A stretch of DNA of 44,821 bases from Saprospiraceae bacterium. GTDB lineage: Bacteria; Bacteroidota; Bacteroidia; Chitinophagales; Saprospiraceae. The position numbers were made by a program, and so were the translations under genes. Location of the stretch: positions 1 through 44,821 of the forward strand of contig JAIBCG010000022.1 of NCBI GenBank assembly GCA_019694295.1, in the 5' to 3' direction. The notes under the pieces are model-generated. The model ran no database searches, was not told the DNA's origin, and saw nothing but the letters and a program-made list of their open reading frames with translations. Of the stretch, positions 27,780 to 36,796 are shown piece after piece; position 1 is the stretch's first letter, and each line of letters starts with the position of its first letter.

Positions 27780-29450
27780 TTAGAAATGTGATAAAACGTT
27801 TACTCTGATACCGCTGAACGCTGGTTCATAACGACATACACCACCAGAACAAACGATTCCTGCCACTTGTTTAACATAATTAAGCGAAAAACGACTCGAT
27901 TTGTATGTATAAACGCCACCTGCGGTCAGATAGTGCGTTTTGCTTTGCAGTTCGGGGTGTTTGTCCAATATTTTCTGATCATTTGACAAATTGTACATGT
28001 CAGATACTGTCAGAATCCAATGTGGTGCAATACCTACCTCTATCAGAGCCTGTACCCAACTACCTCTATCTTGCTCGGTGTTGAGATATTGGCATTCGAA
28101 GCGAACGGTCTTTTTGGGTGTAAATTTGTAAAGGACATCTACGAATGGTGTTATGGTTTTTACATTCTCTTCGCCGGGTTTTACAAGGTAAGTGGCTATG
28201 TTGTAGATCTGTCTTTGAATACCTGCGTTAATAATCCATTTTTTATGTAGTTTCAATTGTGCCTCTCCGTAGAGTTCGCGGTATAGAAGTTTTCCTGAAA
28301 GGTCGTCTATATAACTTGTGTTGAATATCAGATTGAGTTTTTTGTTGACCTTGTAGTTTACTTCAGCCTGGAATGCCTGCTCAGACAACTCTTGGGTGAC
28401 TGCACTGTAGAATGCTGTAAGTCTGTAGGTACTTGGTCTTGACATAGGAGGCAGGAAATTGATGGCTCCAAAATTGCCGGAGGCAAAAGGGTCAATCCTA
28501 TACCTGAAATTTTCGGTACGCTTATATTCAACCGTTACACCGAATTTGTCCATTGACCACGTAAGGGCGCCATACAGAACCGAGCCTGGATTGTCACGAA
28601 ACTTTCCAAGGGTAGTGGTCCCGTTCGACAGTGTAACAAGCGCATCCGGGTCGCGGTACACATCGTGCAGTTTGTAGGCAGCTTCGGTATAGAGTGAAAT
28701 ATTCTTGTAAGTCAATGTATTAAATACACTTCCTGCGTAGGTATTGTGGTATAGTTTTATTCCGTCTTCGGGCTTATAGTTTTTTACAGTTGCTACCATT
28801 TTCTGGATGGTTTCATCATCAAAGGTCTGGTTGACTATGCCTATACCCGGAGCAATTGACCAGCCTGAGCCTTCTTTACCTGCTACGAATCCATCAATAC
28901 TTGCACCTTTTATCAGAGGGCCGGACGAAGTAAAAAACGTCTTGACCTTACCGGCAAATGTTTTGATGCGTAGGTCTGGTGTAATATCATATTGTAGTTT
29001 TACACCATACAGTGCATTATCTATAGCAAGTGGCCTGTCTTCGTAAGCACGGTAAATGATACCACTACCTATCTGATCGTAAAGATAACCACCCGATAAT
29101 TCGAGCTTGTTGATTCGTTTTCTGATCCACCATGCACCTATACCCTGGTCAGTATAAGAACCTGTTGGGTTAACAATATTTGAATTATTAAACAAATCGA
29201 ACCTTATACCAATGTCGAGATCCTTTGCTGTATAATTAAGATTGAGCCAAGATTCAGCTCCGAATTTCTTATTGTCATATTGCGGTGTATTGGAGGCTCC
29301 TATTGCCGAATCTTTCATAAAAAAATTGCCGTTGGTCTGAAGTGATCCGAAAAACTTTCCTCCTTTTGATTCTTCCTGTGCCATTAAATTATTCATCAAT
29401 ACAAAACAGAACAAAAAGGCCGAAAGAATGGATAAATACTTGATTTGCAT
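27780..29450 (-). CDS. Outer-membrane beta-barrel protein, DUF6029-like
   Basis: A 556-residue protein with a signal peptide (MQIKYLSILSAFLFCFVLMNNLMAQ). Its many alternating beta segments (WLNLNYTAKDLDIGIRFDLF, GVKLQYDITPDLRIKTFAG, KTVRFECQYLN) and a C-terminus ending in Phe (FSGIRVNVLSHF) suggest a large outer-membrane barrel. This suits the DUF6029 family found in Bacteroidota. The start at 29450 is used because the 35 extra residues of the longer frame precede a perfect signal peptide and overlap the divergent promoter region. It is co-directional with the Omp28-like gene 12 bases downstream. Function unknown, perhaps linked with the Omp28-like partner. Confidence 0.78.
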   Translation of the reverse strand: MQIKYLSILSAFLFCFVLMNNLMAQEESKGGKFFGSLQTNGNFFMKDSAIGASNTPQYDNKKFGAESWLNLNYTAKDLDIGIRFDLFNNSNIVNPTGSYTDQGIGAWWIRKRINKLELSGGYLYDQIGSGIIYRAYEDRPLAIDNALYGVKLQYDITPDLRIKTFAGKVKTFFTSSGPLIKGASIDGFVAGKEGSGWSIAPGIGIVNQTFDDETIQKMVATVKNYKPEDGIKLYHNTYAGSVFNTLTYKNISLYTEAAYKLHDVYRDPDALVTLSNGTTTLGKFRDNPGSVLYGALTWSMDKFGVTVEYKRTENFRYRIDPFASGNFGAINFLPPMSRPSTYRLTAFYSAVTQELSEQAFQAEVNYKVNKKLNLIFNTSYIDDLSGKLLYRELYGEAQLKLHKKWIINAGIQRQIYNIATYLVKPGEENVKTITPFVDVLYKFTPKKTVRFECQYLNTEQDRGSWVQALIEVGIAPHWILTVSDMYNLSNDQKILDKHPELQSKTHYLTAGGVYTYKSSRFSLNYVKQVAGIVCSGGVCRYEPAFSGIRVNVLSHF

Positions 29451-29590
29451 GTTAATTTTTAGATTACGTTTAATTTCAGAGTGCAATTTACTTAAAATAT
29501 CGTTAAATATGCTTTGCCCGTATCCAAAAAATTGGCAAATGATAAAAATATTCATTTAACTTTACCCTGAATATTAAAAAAATCGCCTCT

Positions 29591-30082
29591 ATGAAAAAAA
29601 ACCTCTTGCTCTTTCTTTCTTTGATTTTCTTTGGTTCAATGTTTGCACAAAATGCTTTACCAAATATTGATATCAAGAATCTCGAAGGAAAAACTATTAA
29701 AATAAAAGATGCCGTCGAACCCGGAAAAGTTACCATTTTGGGATTTTGGGCTACTTGGTGTTCGCCATGTAAAAAAGAATTGGATGCCATCGGTGAAAAC
29801 TGGGACGAATGGAAAGAAAAATACAATTGCGAACTGCTTGCTATAACAGTTGACGATCAACGTTCGCTCGGCAAAGTAAAGCCTATGGTCAAAGAGAAAG
29901 GCTGGACCTTCCCTGTTTATTCTGATGCCAACCAGCAATTGCTCAAAGGTCTGAGCGGTCAGAGTGTACCATTTACAGTAGTACTTGATAAAGCGGGTAA
30001 TATCGCATTCATTCACAACGGTTATACACCAGGTGATGAAACAGAACTCGAAGCAAAGATTGCAGAACTGTCTGCCAAATAA
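29591..30082 (+). CDS. TlpA-family thioredoxin-like protein
   Basis: A 163-residue exported thiol-disulfide protein. A signal peptide (MKKNLLLFLSLIFFGSMFAQ) is followed by a thioredoxin fold of the TlpA/ResA/AhpC-TSA group, with the active site WATWCSPCKK (C57 and C60). The cis-Pro is at residue 127 in SVPFTVVLD. These proteins reduce or exchange disulfides outside the cytoplasm, for example in cytochrome c maturation, but no cytochrome genes are adjacent. It is divergent from the DUF6029-like/Omp28-like pair, whose Omp28 member also has a CxxC. A strong terminator follows, so it appears monocistronic. Confidence 0.92.
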   Translation: MKKNLLLFLSLIFFGSMFAQNALPNIDIKNLEGKTIKIKDAVEPGKVTILGFWATWCSPCKKELDAIGENWDEWKEKYNCELLAITVDDQRSLGKVKPMVKEKGWTFPVYSDANQQLLKGLSGQSVPFTVVLDKAGNIAFIHNGYTPGDETELEAKIAELSAK

Positions 30083-30107
30083 ACCTATTCATCTACATTG
30101 AATAAGT

Positions 30108-30143
30108 AAAGAGCCGTGAAGAAAGTACTTCGTGGCTCTTTTT
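30108..30143 (+). terminator. Intrinsic terminator of the TlpA-type gene
   Basis: AAAGAGCC (30108-30115) pairs with GGCTCTTT (30134-30141) around a partly paired interior, followed by TT and G, 25 bases beyond the stop codon. Confidence 0.8.
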
Positions 30144-30348
30144 GTTTTCAATAACCACCTATTGTAAGTCGGCATTATATTTGGGCTGATAAAATATTTG
30201 CTGAACAAATGTTGATTACATAATAAATTGCATTACTTTCGCTCAGTAAAATCTAAAGGTACTGCCATCACATATTAGTTAGTAATAATGGCAATAATCT
30301 ACTTAAATGTTTAATGATTTTTTTATTTAAATACTGAAAAATAAGCAC

Positions 30349-31902
30349 ATGAGCCAAGTAGTCGGAAATAATGATGATTTAGCATTTTATGCTGAAGATG
30401 GTGTCCATCCGGAAGTAGCAAAGATTCAGAACTTCAGTGGGAAATACCCGAAGCAGTTGTGGTTTCTTTTTTTTAGTGAAATGTGGGAGCGGTTTTGCTT
30501 CTACGGTATGCGTGGGATGCTCACTTTTTTTATGGTTTATGAATTGGGTAAAGCCAAGGATGTGGCCAACCTGCAATACGGTGCTACACAAGCATGGGTT
30601 TATGCCTTTACATTCATAGGAGGCTTATTTGCCGATCAGATTCTTGGTTTTAAAAAATCCTTGTTCTGGGGTGGCTTGCTCATGATAGCCGGCAGCATCA
30701 TTCTTGCCATGGATCCGCACAAGTTTTTCTTCCTTGGTATTGCAGCACTGGTAATCGGTACAGGATTTTTCAAACCCAACATATCATCAATGGTAGGACA
30801 GCTGTACAGAGCAGATGACCACCGTCGTGATGCAGGTTTTTCGTTATTTTATTCGGGTATCAATATCGGGGCTTTCCTTGGTGGTATTTTGATGATTGGC
30901 ATAGGTAAAGGCGGCATTTTGGGCGGTGTCATTCCGGAAGATAATCGCTGGCAGGTAGCATTCGGGCTGGTAGCCGTGGTTATGTGTATAAGTCTGGTTA
31001 CCTTCATGATGTATAAACATCAGCTCGGCCCAATAGGCGATATGCCTGGCAATATGAGTGACCGTAAAAACAGATGGAAAGAGTGGATGGTTTACATTGG
31101 AGCGCTTGCCTGCATTCCAGTAATCCAGATAATGGTCAGCAACACACATTATACAGATATATTTATGTATATCATAGGCCCTTTTGCTCTCATTTATCTA
31201 ATTTATGAAATGACCAAACTCACATGGAAAGATAATTCAAAGCTGATAGCAGCACTAGTATTCATTCTTTTCTCTGTAGTTTTCTGGGCAATATTCGAGC
31301 AGGCCGGCGGATCACTCGCCATCTATGCACCGGAGCACCTCAAAAGCAATCTCCTTGGTTTGCCGGTTGACCCAAATATGGTTAATAATTCGGCCAATGC
31401 ATTGTTCATAATATTTTTTGCACCTGTAGCAGGCTTGGTCTGGTTGTGGTTGCACAAAAGAAAGATGGAACCTAATGGTGTGGTCAAATTTGCATTAGGA
31501 TTTTTATTCCTCGGCATAGGATTTTATTTGTTTTTTACGAACAAACTTTTTGCCGACAGCAATGCCATGACTTCACTTAACTTTTTTGCCTTTGCTTATA
31601 TTATCATTACATTTGGAGAACTATGCCTATCACCCATTGGCTTATCATTAATGACCAAGTTGTCCACCCAGCGCTTGCAAGGGATGATGATGGGCATGTG
31701 GTTCTTGGCGAGTGCCTACGGCCAATACGTCGCCGGGCTGTTCGGAGCTTCTATTTCACCGGCAGAGAATGCAGACCGACTCGAAAAGCTATCTGTATAT
31801 AGTGAAGGTTACAAACAATTCGGCATCTATGCAATCGTAGCCGGCATTATACTTCTCGCCCTTTCACCTTTTATTAAAAAATTGATGCGGGAAGTAAGCT
31901 GA
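30349..31902 (+). CDS. POT family peptide transporter (first copy)
   Basis: A 517-residue proton-coupled oligopeptide transporter of the PTR2/POT family. The ExxER motif is EMWERFCFYGMRGML near residue 44. GTGFFKPNISSMVGQLY and FYSGINIGAFLGG are signature segments. About 14 membrane segments are expected; two helices beyond the core twelve fit the bacterial form. Conserved FEQAGGSLAIYA and the ELCLSPIGLSLMTKL region complete the family pattern. It imports di- and tripeptides with protons. A second copy lies downstream, with its own promoter. Peptide selectivity is not deducible. Confidence 0.93.
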   Translation: MSQVVGNNDDLAFYAEDGVHPEVAKIQNFSGKYPKQLWFLFFSEMWERFCFYGMRGMLTFFMVYELGKAKDVANLQYGATQAWVYAFTFIGGLFADQILGFKKSLFWGGLLMIAGSIILAMDPHKFFFLGIAALVIGTGFFKPNISSMVGQLYRADDHRRDAGFSLFYSGINIGAFLGGILMIGIGKGGILGGVIPEDNRWQVAFGLVAVVMCISLVTFMMYKHQLGPIGDMPGNMSDRKNRWKEWMVYIGALACIPVIQIMVSNTHYTDIFMYIIGPFALIYLIYEMTKLTWKDNSKLIAALVFILFSVVFWAIFEQAGGSLAIYAPEHLKSNLLGLPVDPNMVNNSANALFIIFFAPVAGLVWLWLHKRKMEPNGVVKFALGFLFLGIGFYLFFTNKLFADSNAMTSLNFFAFAYIIITFGELCLSPIGLSLMTKLSTQRLQGMMMGMWFLASAYGQYVAGLFGASISPAENADRLEKLSVYSEGYKQFGIYAIVAGIILLALSPFIKKLMREVS

Positions 31903-31968
31903 TTTACAAAATAGCAGATGTCTGGTGGTGTAAATATCAGTGTCTCACAAGATAAGGAATTGATAAAA

Positions 31969-31999
31969 TTTGGATTTTCGATAAATCAGATTAATTTTG
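31969..31999 (+). promoter_or_regulatory. Promoter of the second POT gene
   Basis: TTTG at 31969-31972, a 19-nt spacer, then TAATTTTG at 31992-31999. Both elements fit the Bacteroidota consensus. This places the predicted start of transcription near 32005, about 50 nt before the first ATG, so the in-frame TTG at 31997 lies inside the promoter and cannot be the start of translation. Confidence 0.7.
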
Positions 32000-32053
32000 G
32001 CAATTGAAAATCCGGTGAAATGGATACGAAAACGTTTTTCTAACCAAACAAAA

Positions 32054-33619
32054 ATGCGGCATATGAATGCACAATCTACACAGAGTGGCCATCCGAAGGG
32101 CTTATATCTGTTATTTTTTACTGAAATGTGGGAACGTTTCAGTTACTATGGCATGCGCGCCATATTCATACTTTTCCTGACCAAAGCCTTATTCCTGTCA
32201 TCCAAGGATGGTTCCAATATCTATGGAAGCTTTACCGGTCTGGTTTATCTGACACCTCTGTTGGGTGGTTATTTGTGCGATAAATTTTTAGGTAACAGAA
32301 GGAGTATTTTTATCGGTGGTGTGCTGATGGCCATTGGCCAGTTTATGTTGTTTCTGTGCGGAAATATGATTGCTAACGACACGACCGCAGCAACACTGCC
32401 ACCCATGGCCATGACATTGCTTTGGGGCGGGTTGACAGTACTCATCGTGGGCAACGGGTTTTTTAAACCAAATATTTCTACCATGGTAGGCCAGCTTTAT
32501 GAAAAAGGCGACAGAAGAGTGGATAGTGCTTTCACCATATTCTATATGGGTATTAACCTTGGAGCATTCTTTTCACCATTCGTGTGTGGTGGTCTGGGCG
32601 ACACAGGTAGTATTGCAGATTTTAGATGGGGTTTCCTGGCTGCCTGTATCGGTATGATAATAAGTGTCTTTTCGTTTGAATTACTTAAAAATAAATACCT
32701 GACAGGCCCTCAAGGTGAACAAATAGGAATGCCTGTTCAAAAACTTGATACTAAAAATCTTGGAATCGTCATTGGTTCTTTTATCGTTATTTTCTTCTTA
32801 TTGAGTTTCAAAAGTCTTTTTAACAGTGACCTGGATGTCATTGGATACCTTATATATGGTGCAATGGTTGTCGTTCCTTTGGTTATTATTACTGACAAAT
32901 CACTCAAATCTGAAGAAAAATCAAGAATCGCAGTTATTTTTATTTTAGCATTTTTTGTTATATTCTTCTGGAGTGCTTTTGAGCAGGCAGGTGCTTCACT
33001 TACTCTCTTTGCAGATGCTCAGACAGACAGAAATATTGGAGGCTGGACCATGCCCGCATCTTGGTTTCAGTCCGTAAACCCTTTAGGAATCATTATTCTT
33101 GCCCCGATTTTTTCTTATTTCTGGGGCATGCTCCATAAGAAAAATCTGGAACCAGCCTCGCCTATGAAAATGGCTTGGGGTTTGGCGTTGCTGTGCCTGG
33201 GATATATAGTTATTGCTATGGCAGTAAAAGGTGTGGACAGTTCTGTCAAAATAAGCATGTGGTGGCTAATAGCACTATACCTGCTCCATACAATGGGTGA
33301 GCTTTGCCTGTCACCAATCGGCCTTTCAATGGTGTCTAAGTTAGCTCCACTGAGATTCTCCTCATTACTGATGGGCACGTGGTTCCTGGCCAATGCAGCC
33401 GCCAACAAACTGGCCGGTACCTTGAGTGCCCTTATACCACCTACTGCTGAAGATATAGCAAAAGCAGGCGGAACAGCCAAGTACCCTGCCTTGTTAGGAT
33501 TCCAGATCACCAATCTGTACGAATTTTTTATGGTATTCATCGTTATGAGTGGAACGGCAGCAATAATCTTGTTCCTGCTAAGTGGTGTACTACGAAAAAT
33601 GATGCGAGGAATCAAATAA
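32054..33619 (+). CDS. POT family peptide transporter (second copy)
   Basis: A 521-residue proton-coupled oligopeptide transporter, a paralogue of the first. It shows EMWERFSYYGMRAIF, GNGFFKPNISTMVGQLYE, FYMGINLGAFFSPF, FEQAGASLTLFA and GELCLSPIGLSMVSKLAP. The ATG at 32054 is used; the next in-frame ATG at 32063 is equally possible. An upstream TTG start is rejected because it lies within the promoter. It has its own promoter in the intergenic gap and a strong shared terminator downstream. The two copies have clearly diverged, particularly in the middle loops (this one has a hydrophilic LKNKYLTGPQGEQ insert), and may differ in peptide preference. Confidence 0.93.
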   Translation: MRHMNAQSTQSGHPKGLYLLFFTEMWERFSYYGMRAIFILFLTKALFLSSKDGSNIYGSFTGLVYLTPLLGGYLCDKFLGNRRSIFIGGVLMAIGQFMLFLCGNMIANDTTAATLPPMAMTLLWGGLTVLIVGNGFFKPNISTMVGQLYEKGDRRVDSAFTIFYMGINLGAFFSPFVCGGLGDTGSIADFRWGFLAACIGMIISVFSFELLKNKYLTGPQGEQIGMPVQKLDTKNLGIVIGSFIVIFFLLSFKSLFNSDLDVIGYLIYGAMVVVPLVIITDKSLKSEEKSRIAVIFILAFFVIFFWSAFEQAGASLTLFADAQTDRNIGGWTMPASWFQSVNPLGIIILAPIFSYFWGMLHKKNLEPASPMKMAWGLALLCLGYIVIAMAVKGVDSSVKISMWWLIALYLLHTMGELCLSPIGLSMVSKLAPLRFSSLLMGTWFLANAAANKLAGTLSALIPPTAEDIAKAGGTAKYPALLGFQITNLYEFFMVFIVMSGTAAIILFLLSGVLRKMMRGIK

Positions 33620-33642
33620 TCAGATTCCTTCCCTACTAATGT

Positions 33643-33683
33643 AAAGAGCGAACTCCGAAATGATACAGGAGTTCGCTCTTTTT
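33643..33683. terminator. Strong terminator between the second POT gene and the peptidase gene
   Basis: A 14-base perfect inverted repeat: AAAGAGCGAACTCC (33643-33656) and GGAGTTCGCTCTTT (33668-33681) around an 11-nt loop, with T residues after it and A residues before it. It could act in both directions between the convergent genes. Confidence 0.92.
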
Positions 33684-33812
33684 ACTTGTTGGCATTGCAG
33701 TCATGAAACCAAATGCGGATATAAGCTTCAAAAATTTATTATCGAAATGATTTCAATTCTTCGATTTGTTCTGATTGTAACATTAGAATGTAGGCCGCCC
33801 TATTGACGTACT

Positions 33813-35990
33813 TTACAATTTTTCCAGTATAAACTTTGTCATTTCATTGTACAAGTGCATCGTAGCACCTTCGCTGTATATTCCATGATTGCTGTTTGGA
33901 TACATGTGAAAATCGAATGATTTTCCTGCCTTGATAAGCGCGCGATTCATTTCGGCACTGTTCTGAAAGTGCACGTTATCGTCTGCCATGCCATGTGCCA
34001 GGAAGTAGTTACCTTTGAGCCTGTCGGCAAAATATACCGGACTATTGTCCTTATATCCGTCTGGATTCTCCTTTTCGGTACGCATGTATCTTTCAGTATA
34101 GATAGAGTCATACCATTTCCAGTTGGTGACAGGTGCTACTGCCAGTGCTGCCTTGAATACGTCATTGCCTTTGAGCAGACATAATGAAGACATATATCCG
34201 CCATAAGACCAGCCGAATATTCCGATCCGGGATTTGTCCACGTATGGAAGTGAGCCGAGATACTTGGCTGCTTCTATCTGATCAATTGTTTCGTAATGGC
34301 CCAGTTTCATGTAGGTCATCTTGCGGAATTCTTCACCTCGCCCACCTGTACCGCGATTATCAACACAGGCTACTATATAACCACGCTCAGCTATCATCCT
34401 GAACCACCATGTCTGAGCCCGCCCCCATTGGTCAAGTACCTGCTGGCTGCCCGGCCCACCATATAGAAACATAAATACAGGATATTTCCGATTTGGGTCG
34501 AAGTCAGTCGGCTTAATCATATAAGCATTGAGATTTACACCTTCACTTGTAGTAAAGTTGAAGAATTCCGTTTTTCCGAATTTGTATTGCACAATTTTAT
34601 CAACTGCCTTGCGATTATCTTCCAGTAACCTAATTACTTTCATGTTCTTGTCATATAATGTCCAGGTAGGTGGAGTGTTGACGGAGGAATACTGCATGGT
34701 CACATACTCAAAAGTAGGTGAAAACTGTGCTGAGTTAGTACCGGTTTTTTCAGATAACTTAACTGCATTTTTACCATTAAGGCTTACCTTATAAACTTCT
34801 CTCTGCATAGGAGTAGGCGCAATAATCTGGTAATAAAGTATATTGTTCTTTTCATCCACTCCGTATATCTCAGACAAATCAGCATTGGCCTGTGTGATGG
34901 CGTTTACTGCTTTCCCTGTCATATCGTATAGAAATGCACGGTTAAAACCATCCTTTTCACTTACCCAGATAAATCGTTTGCCGTCTTTTAAGAAAGTAAG
35001 ATAATCGTTAATCTCAATATAGTATTTGTTCTCCTCCGTCATGAGTACAGAAGTTTTTCCTGAAGTGGCATCGGCAAGCAACAGGTCGAGCTTGTTCTGA
35101 TGCCGGTTCATTTTAAAAACACAAAGCTTGCCCGGGTCATTTGTCCATTTAATACGTGGGTAATAAATTTCCTTATCCCGCACTTGGTCGATAGCTATTG
35201 TTTTTCCATTGTCAAGATTGAAGATTTTTATTTCAAGCGTTGAATTATCTTCACCCACTTTGGGATACTTGAATGAATAAGGCTCAGGATATACTTCATC
35301 CTTGAAATATTCGATGGTAAATTCCTTTACATTTGTTTCGTCAAAGCGCAGGAAAGCTATTTTTCGGCTGTCGGGCGACCATTCGAAGGCTTTGGTAAAA
35401 CTAAATTCTTCTTCATAAACCCAGTCGCACATTCCGTTGATGATATAGTTCCATTTGCCATCGGTAGTAACTTGTATGGTTTTGCCGGTGGTAAGGTCGG
35501 TGTAGTAAAGGTTATTTTCAAATGTGAATGCTACTTTTTGACCATCAGGGCTAAAAGTCGGATTGCTGACTAGCTTGTTATCGAAAATTACTGAACCCGT
35601 GCCTGTTTTTTTGTCGAAAACAAATGTTTTTCCTTTCGAACTATGCCGGTAAATGCTTTCTGATTGTGTGTAAATGAGGAGTTTGCTTTCGTCATCGTTG
35701 AAAAAATATTCCTCAATGTAGAGATTATTGTCGCCAGATATGGCTGTCAATTGTGCTTTATCGATAAATGTACCGGTTTGCTTTCCATCAGCTACGCTGT
35801 ATATTTCGAGTCTGTCACCTTTATTGATGATGTACGATTTGCCGTCTTTCATGTAAGCAAATCCCGGTAAATTTTGTGTTCTGAATGTCCCTTTTTTGAA
35901 AATATCTTCCAGGTCAAACGTCTTTAATGTCTGGCTGCACAAACTGCCCATACTAAGCACGAATAGTAATAACAATGCTGATTTTTTCAT
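33813..35990 (-). CDS. S9 family peptidase, dipeptidyl-peptidase IV-like
   Basis: A 725-residue exported serine peptidase of family S9 (DPP-IV type). A signal peptide (MKKSALLLLFVLSMGSLCSQ) leads an N-terminal beta-propeller with CDWVYEEEFSFTKAFEWSPD, containing the paired Glu that hold the substrate N-terminus. The C-terminal alpha/beta-hydrolase domain has the nucleophile Ser595 in GIFGWSYGGYMSSL, Asp670 in HGMADDNVHFQNS and His702 in PNSNHGIYSEG. All three catalytic residues are present. It removes dipeptides, usually after Pro or Ala, from peptide N-termini in the periplasm. Its neighbours on the other side are two peptide importers, a sensible uptake partnership. The convergent gene has the shared terminator. 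Confidence 0.95.
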   Translation of the reverse strand: MKKSALLLLFVLSMGSLCSQTLKTFDLEDIFKKGTFRTQNLPGFAYMKDGKSYIINKGDRLEIYSVADGKQTGTFIDKAQLTAISGDNNLYIEEYFFNDDESKLLIYTQSESIYRHSSKGKTFVFDKKTGTGSVIFDNKLVSNPTFSPDGQKVAFTFENNLYYTDLTTGKTIQVTTDGKWNYIINGMCDWVYEEEFSFTKAFEWSPDSRKIAFLRFDETNVKEFTIEYFKDEVYPEPYSFKYPKVGEDNSTLEIKIFNLDNGKTIAIDQVRDKEIYYPRIKWTNDPGKLCVFKMNRHQNKLDLLLADATSGKTSVLMTEENKYYIEINDYLTFLKDGKRFIWVSEKDGFNRAFLYDMTGKAVNAITQANADLSEIYGVDEKNNILYYQIIAPTPMQREVYKVSLNGKNAVKLSEKTGTNSAQFSPTFEYVTMQYSSVNTPPTWTLYDKNMKVIRLLEDNRKAVDKIVQYKFGKTEFFNFTTSEGVNLNAYMIKPTDFDPNRKYPVFMFLYGGPGSQQVLDQWGRAQTWWFRMIAERGYIVACVDNRGTGGRGEEFRKMTYMKLGHYETIDQIEAAKYLGSLPYVDKSRIGIFGWSYGGYMSSLCLLKGNDVFKAALAVAPVTNWKWYDSIYTERYMRTEKENPDGYKDNSPVYFADRLKGNYFLAHGMADDNVHFQNSAEMNRALIKAGKSFDFHMYPNSNHGIYSEGATMHLYNEMTKFILEKL

Positions 35991-36338
35991 TTACATTTCT
36001 TTTTAAAATTTTCATCAAATCTATAACTAATACTTTAATCGATTAACAGTTTAGAGCATTTTTAGCAAAATTCGCCGGCCGACATTTTTCAAAATCATAC
36101 ATTCAGCTTGTACATAAATCGTTTATTATTGAACATTGATGACCACTTTTAAAGTCATAATAATATTGACTTCCATAATTAACACATTTTTAACGGTGAA
36201 GTATAAGTCGCTATCATTCTCAGGAAAATTCATATAAATATCTTCGTCAATACGTGTTTTTACGTAACCATATTTTAATACTTATACTATTACCGAACCT
36301 ACACAATGTATATTTACGTCAAATGCAATGTTATTGGA
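35991..36338. other. Divergent intergenic region between the peptidase gene and the metal operon
   Basis: AT-rich, with no gene recognised. It separates the peptidase gene start from the DUF6660-like gene, both transcribed away from it. The metal-operon promoter lies just downstream at 36339-36370. On the minus strand GAATTTTG is one base off the TAnnTTTG box and may serve the peptidase. I saw no clear operator palindrome. Confidence 0.4.
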
Positions 36339-36370
36339 TTTGCAATTAATCCGGAAATTGTCCAACTTTG
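36339..36370 (+). promoter_or_regulatory. Promoter of the heavy-metal operon
   Basis: TTTG at 36339-36342, 20 nt, then CAACTTTG at 36363-36370. The -7 box differs from TAnnTTTG only in its first base. The ATG of the DUF6660-like gene follows 6 nt later, giving an almost leaderless transcript. Confidence 0.55.
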
Positions 36371-36376
36371 CACCCG

Positions 36377-36700
36377 ATGAAGATTTTTGCTTTTTTGTTC
36401 TCTTTCTATATCCTTGCCCTGTCAGTAGTACCTTGTACAGACCAGGCTGGTTGTGGTTTTCAGACTGAGCAAACAGATAATCATTCCAAAGAAGAAGGAC
36501 ACCATCATGATTCCGAATCAAAGGATCATTGCACACCTTTCTGCGTGTGTACTTGTTGTAGCCAGGCATTCAATCATAATTTTTACAAATCGGCTATCAC
36601 AGAACGAAAGGAAGGTGTAACACACGAATGTCCTGCCTATACAAGCTCATTCATTTCAGAAACATTCTTCCAGATCTGGCAACCGCCTAAAATCAGCTAA
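36377..36700 (+). CDS. Cys/His-rich exported protein, DUF6660-like
   Basis: A 107-residue small exported protein. An N-terminal hydrophobic segment (residues 1-20, KIFAFLFSFYILALSVVPC) is followed by an acidic stretch with HHHD and then HCTPFCVCTCCSQAF, a dense Cys/His cluster likely to bind soft metals. This fits the DUF6660 family seen upstream of RND metal pumps in Bacteroidota. The ATG at 36377 is used; a TTG at 36368 in the same frame lies within the -7 box. It lies 96 bases before the pump gene on the same strand and is the first gene of the operon. A role in periplasmic metal binding or sensing is inference. Confidence 0.72.
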   Translation: MKIFAFLFSFYILALSVVPCTDQAGCGFQTEQTDNHSKEEGHHHDSESKDHCTPFCVCTCCSQAFNHNFYKSAITERKEGVTHECPAYTSSFISETFFQIWQPPKIS

Positions 36701-36796
36701 TGAATTATTAAGGTTCTGCGAAACCAGTACGCCGATTGATTTGTGGTGAATGCTCACCACGAACACAATATATTGTTCATTATAACTGATATTGAA

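Noticed and set aside
36743..36796. GTG-initiated extension of the pump
   Set aside because: The additional 18 residues are not typical, whereas ATG 36797 gives the standard RND start.
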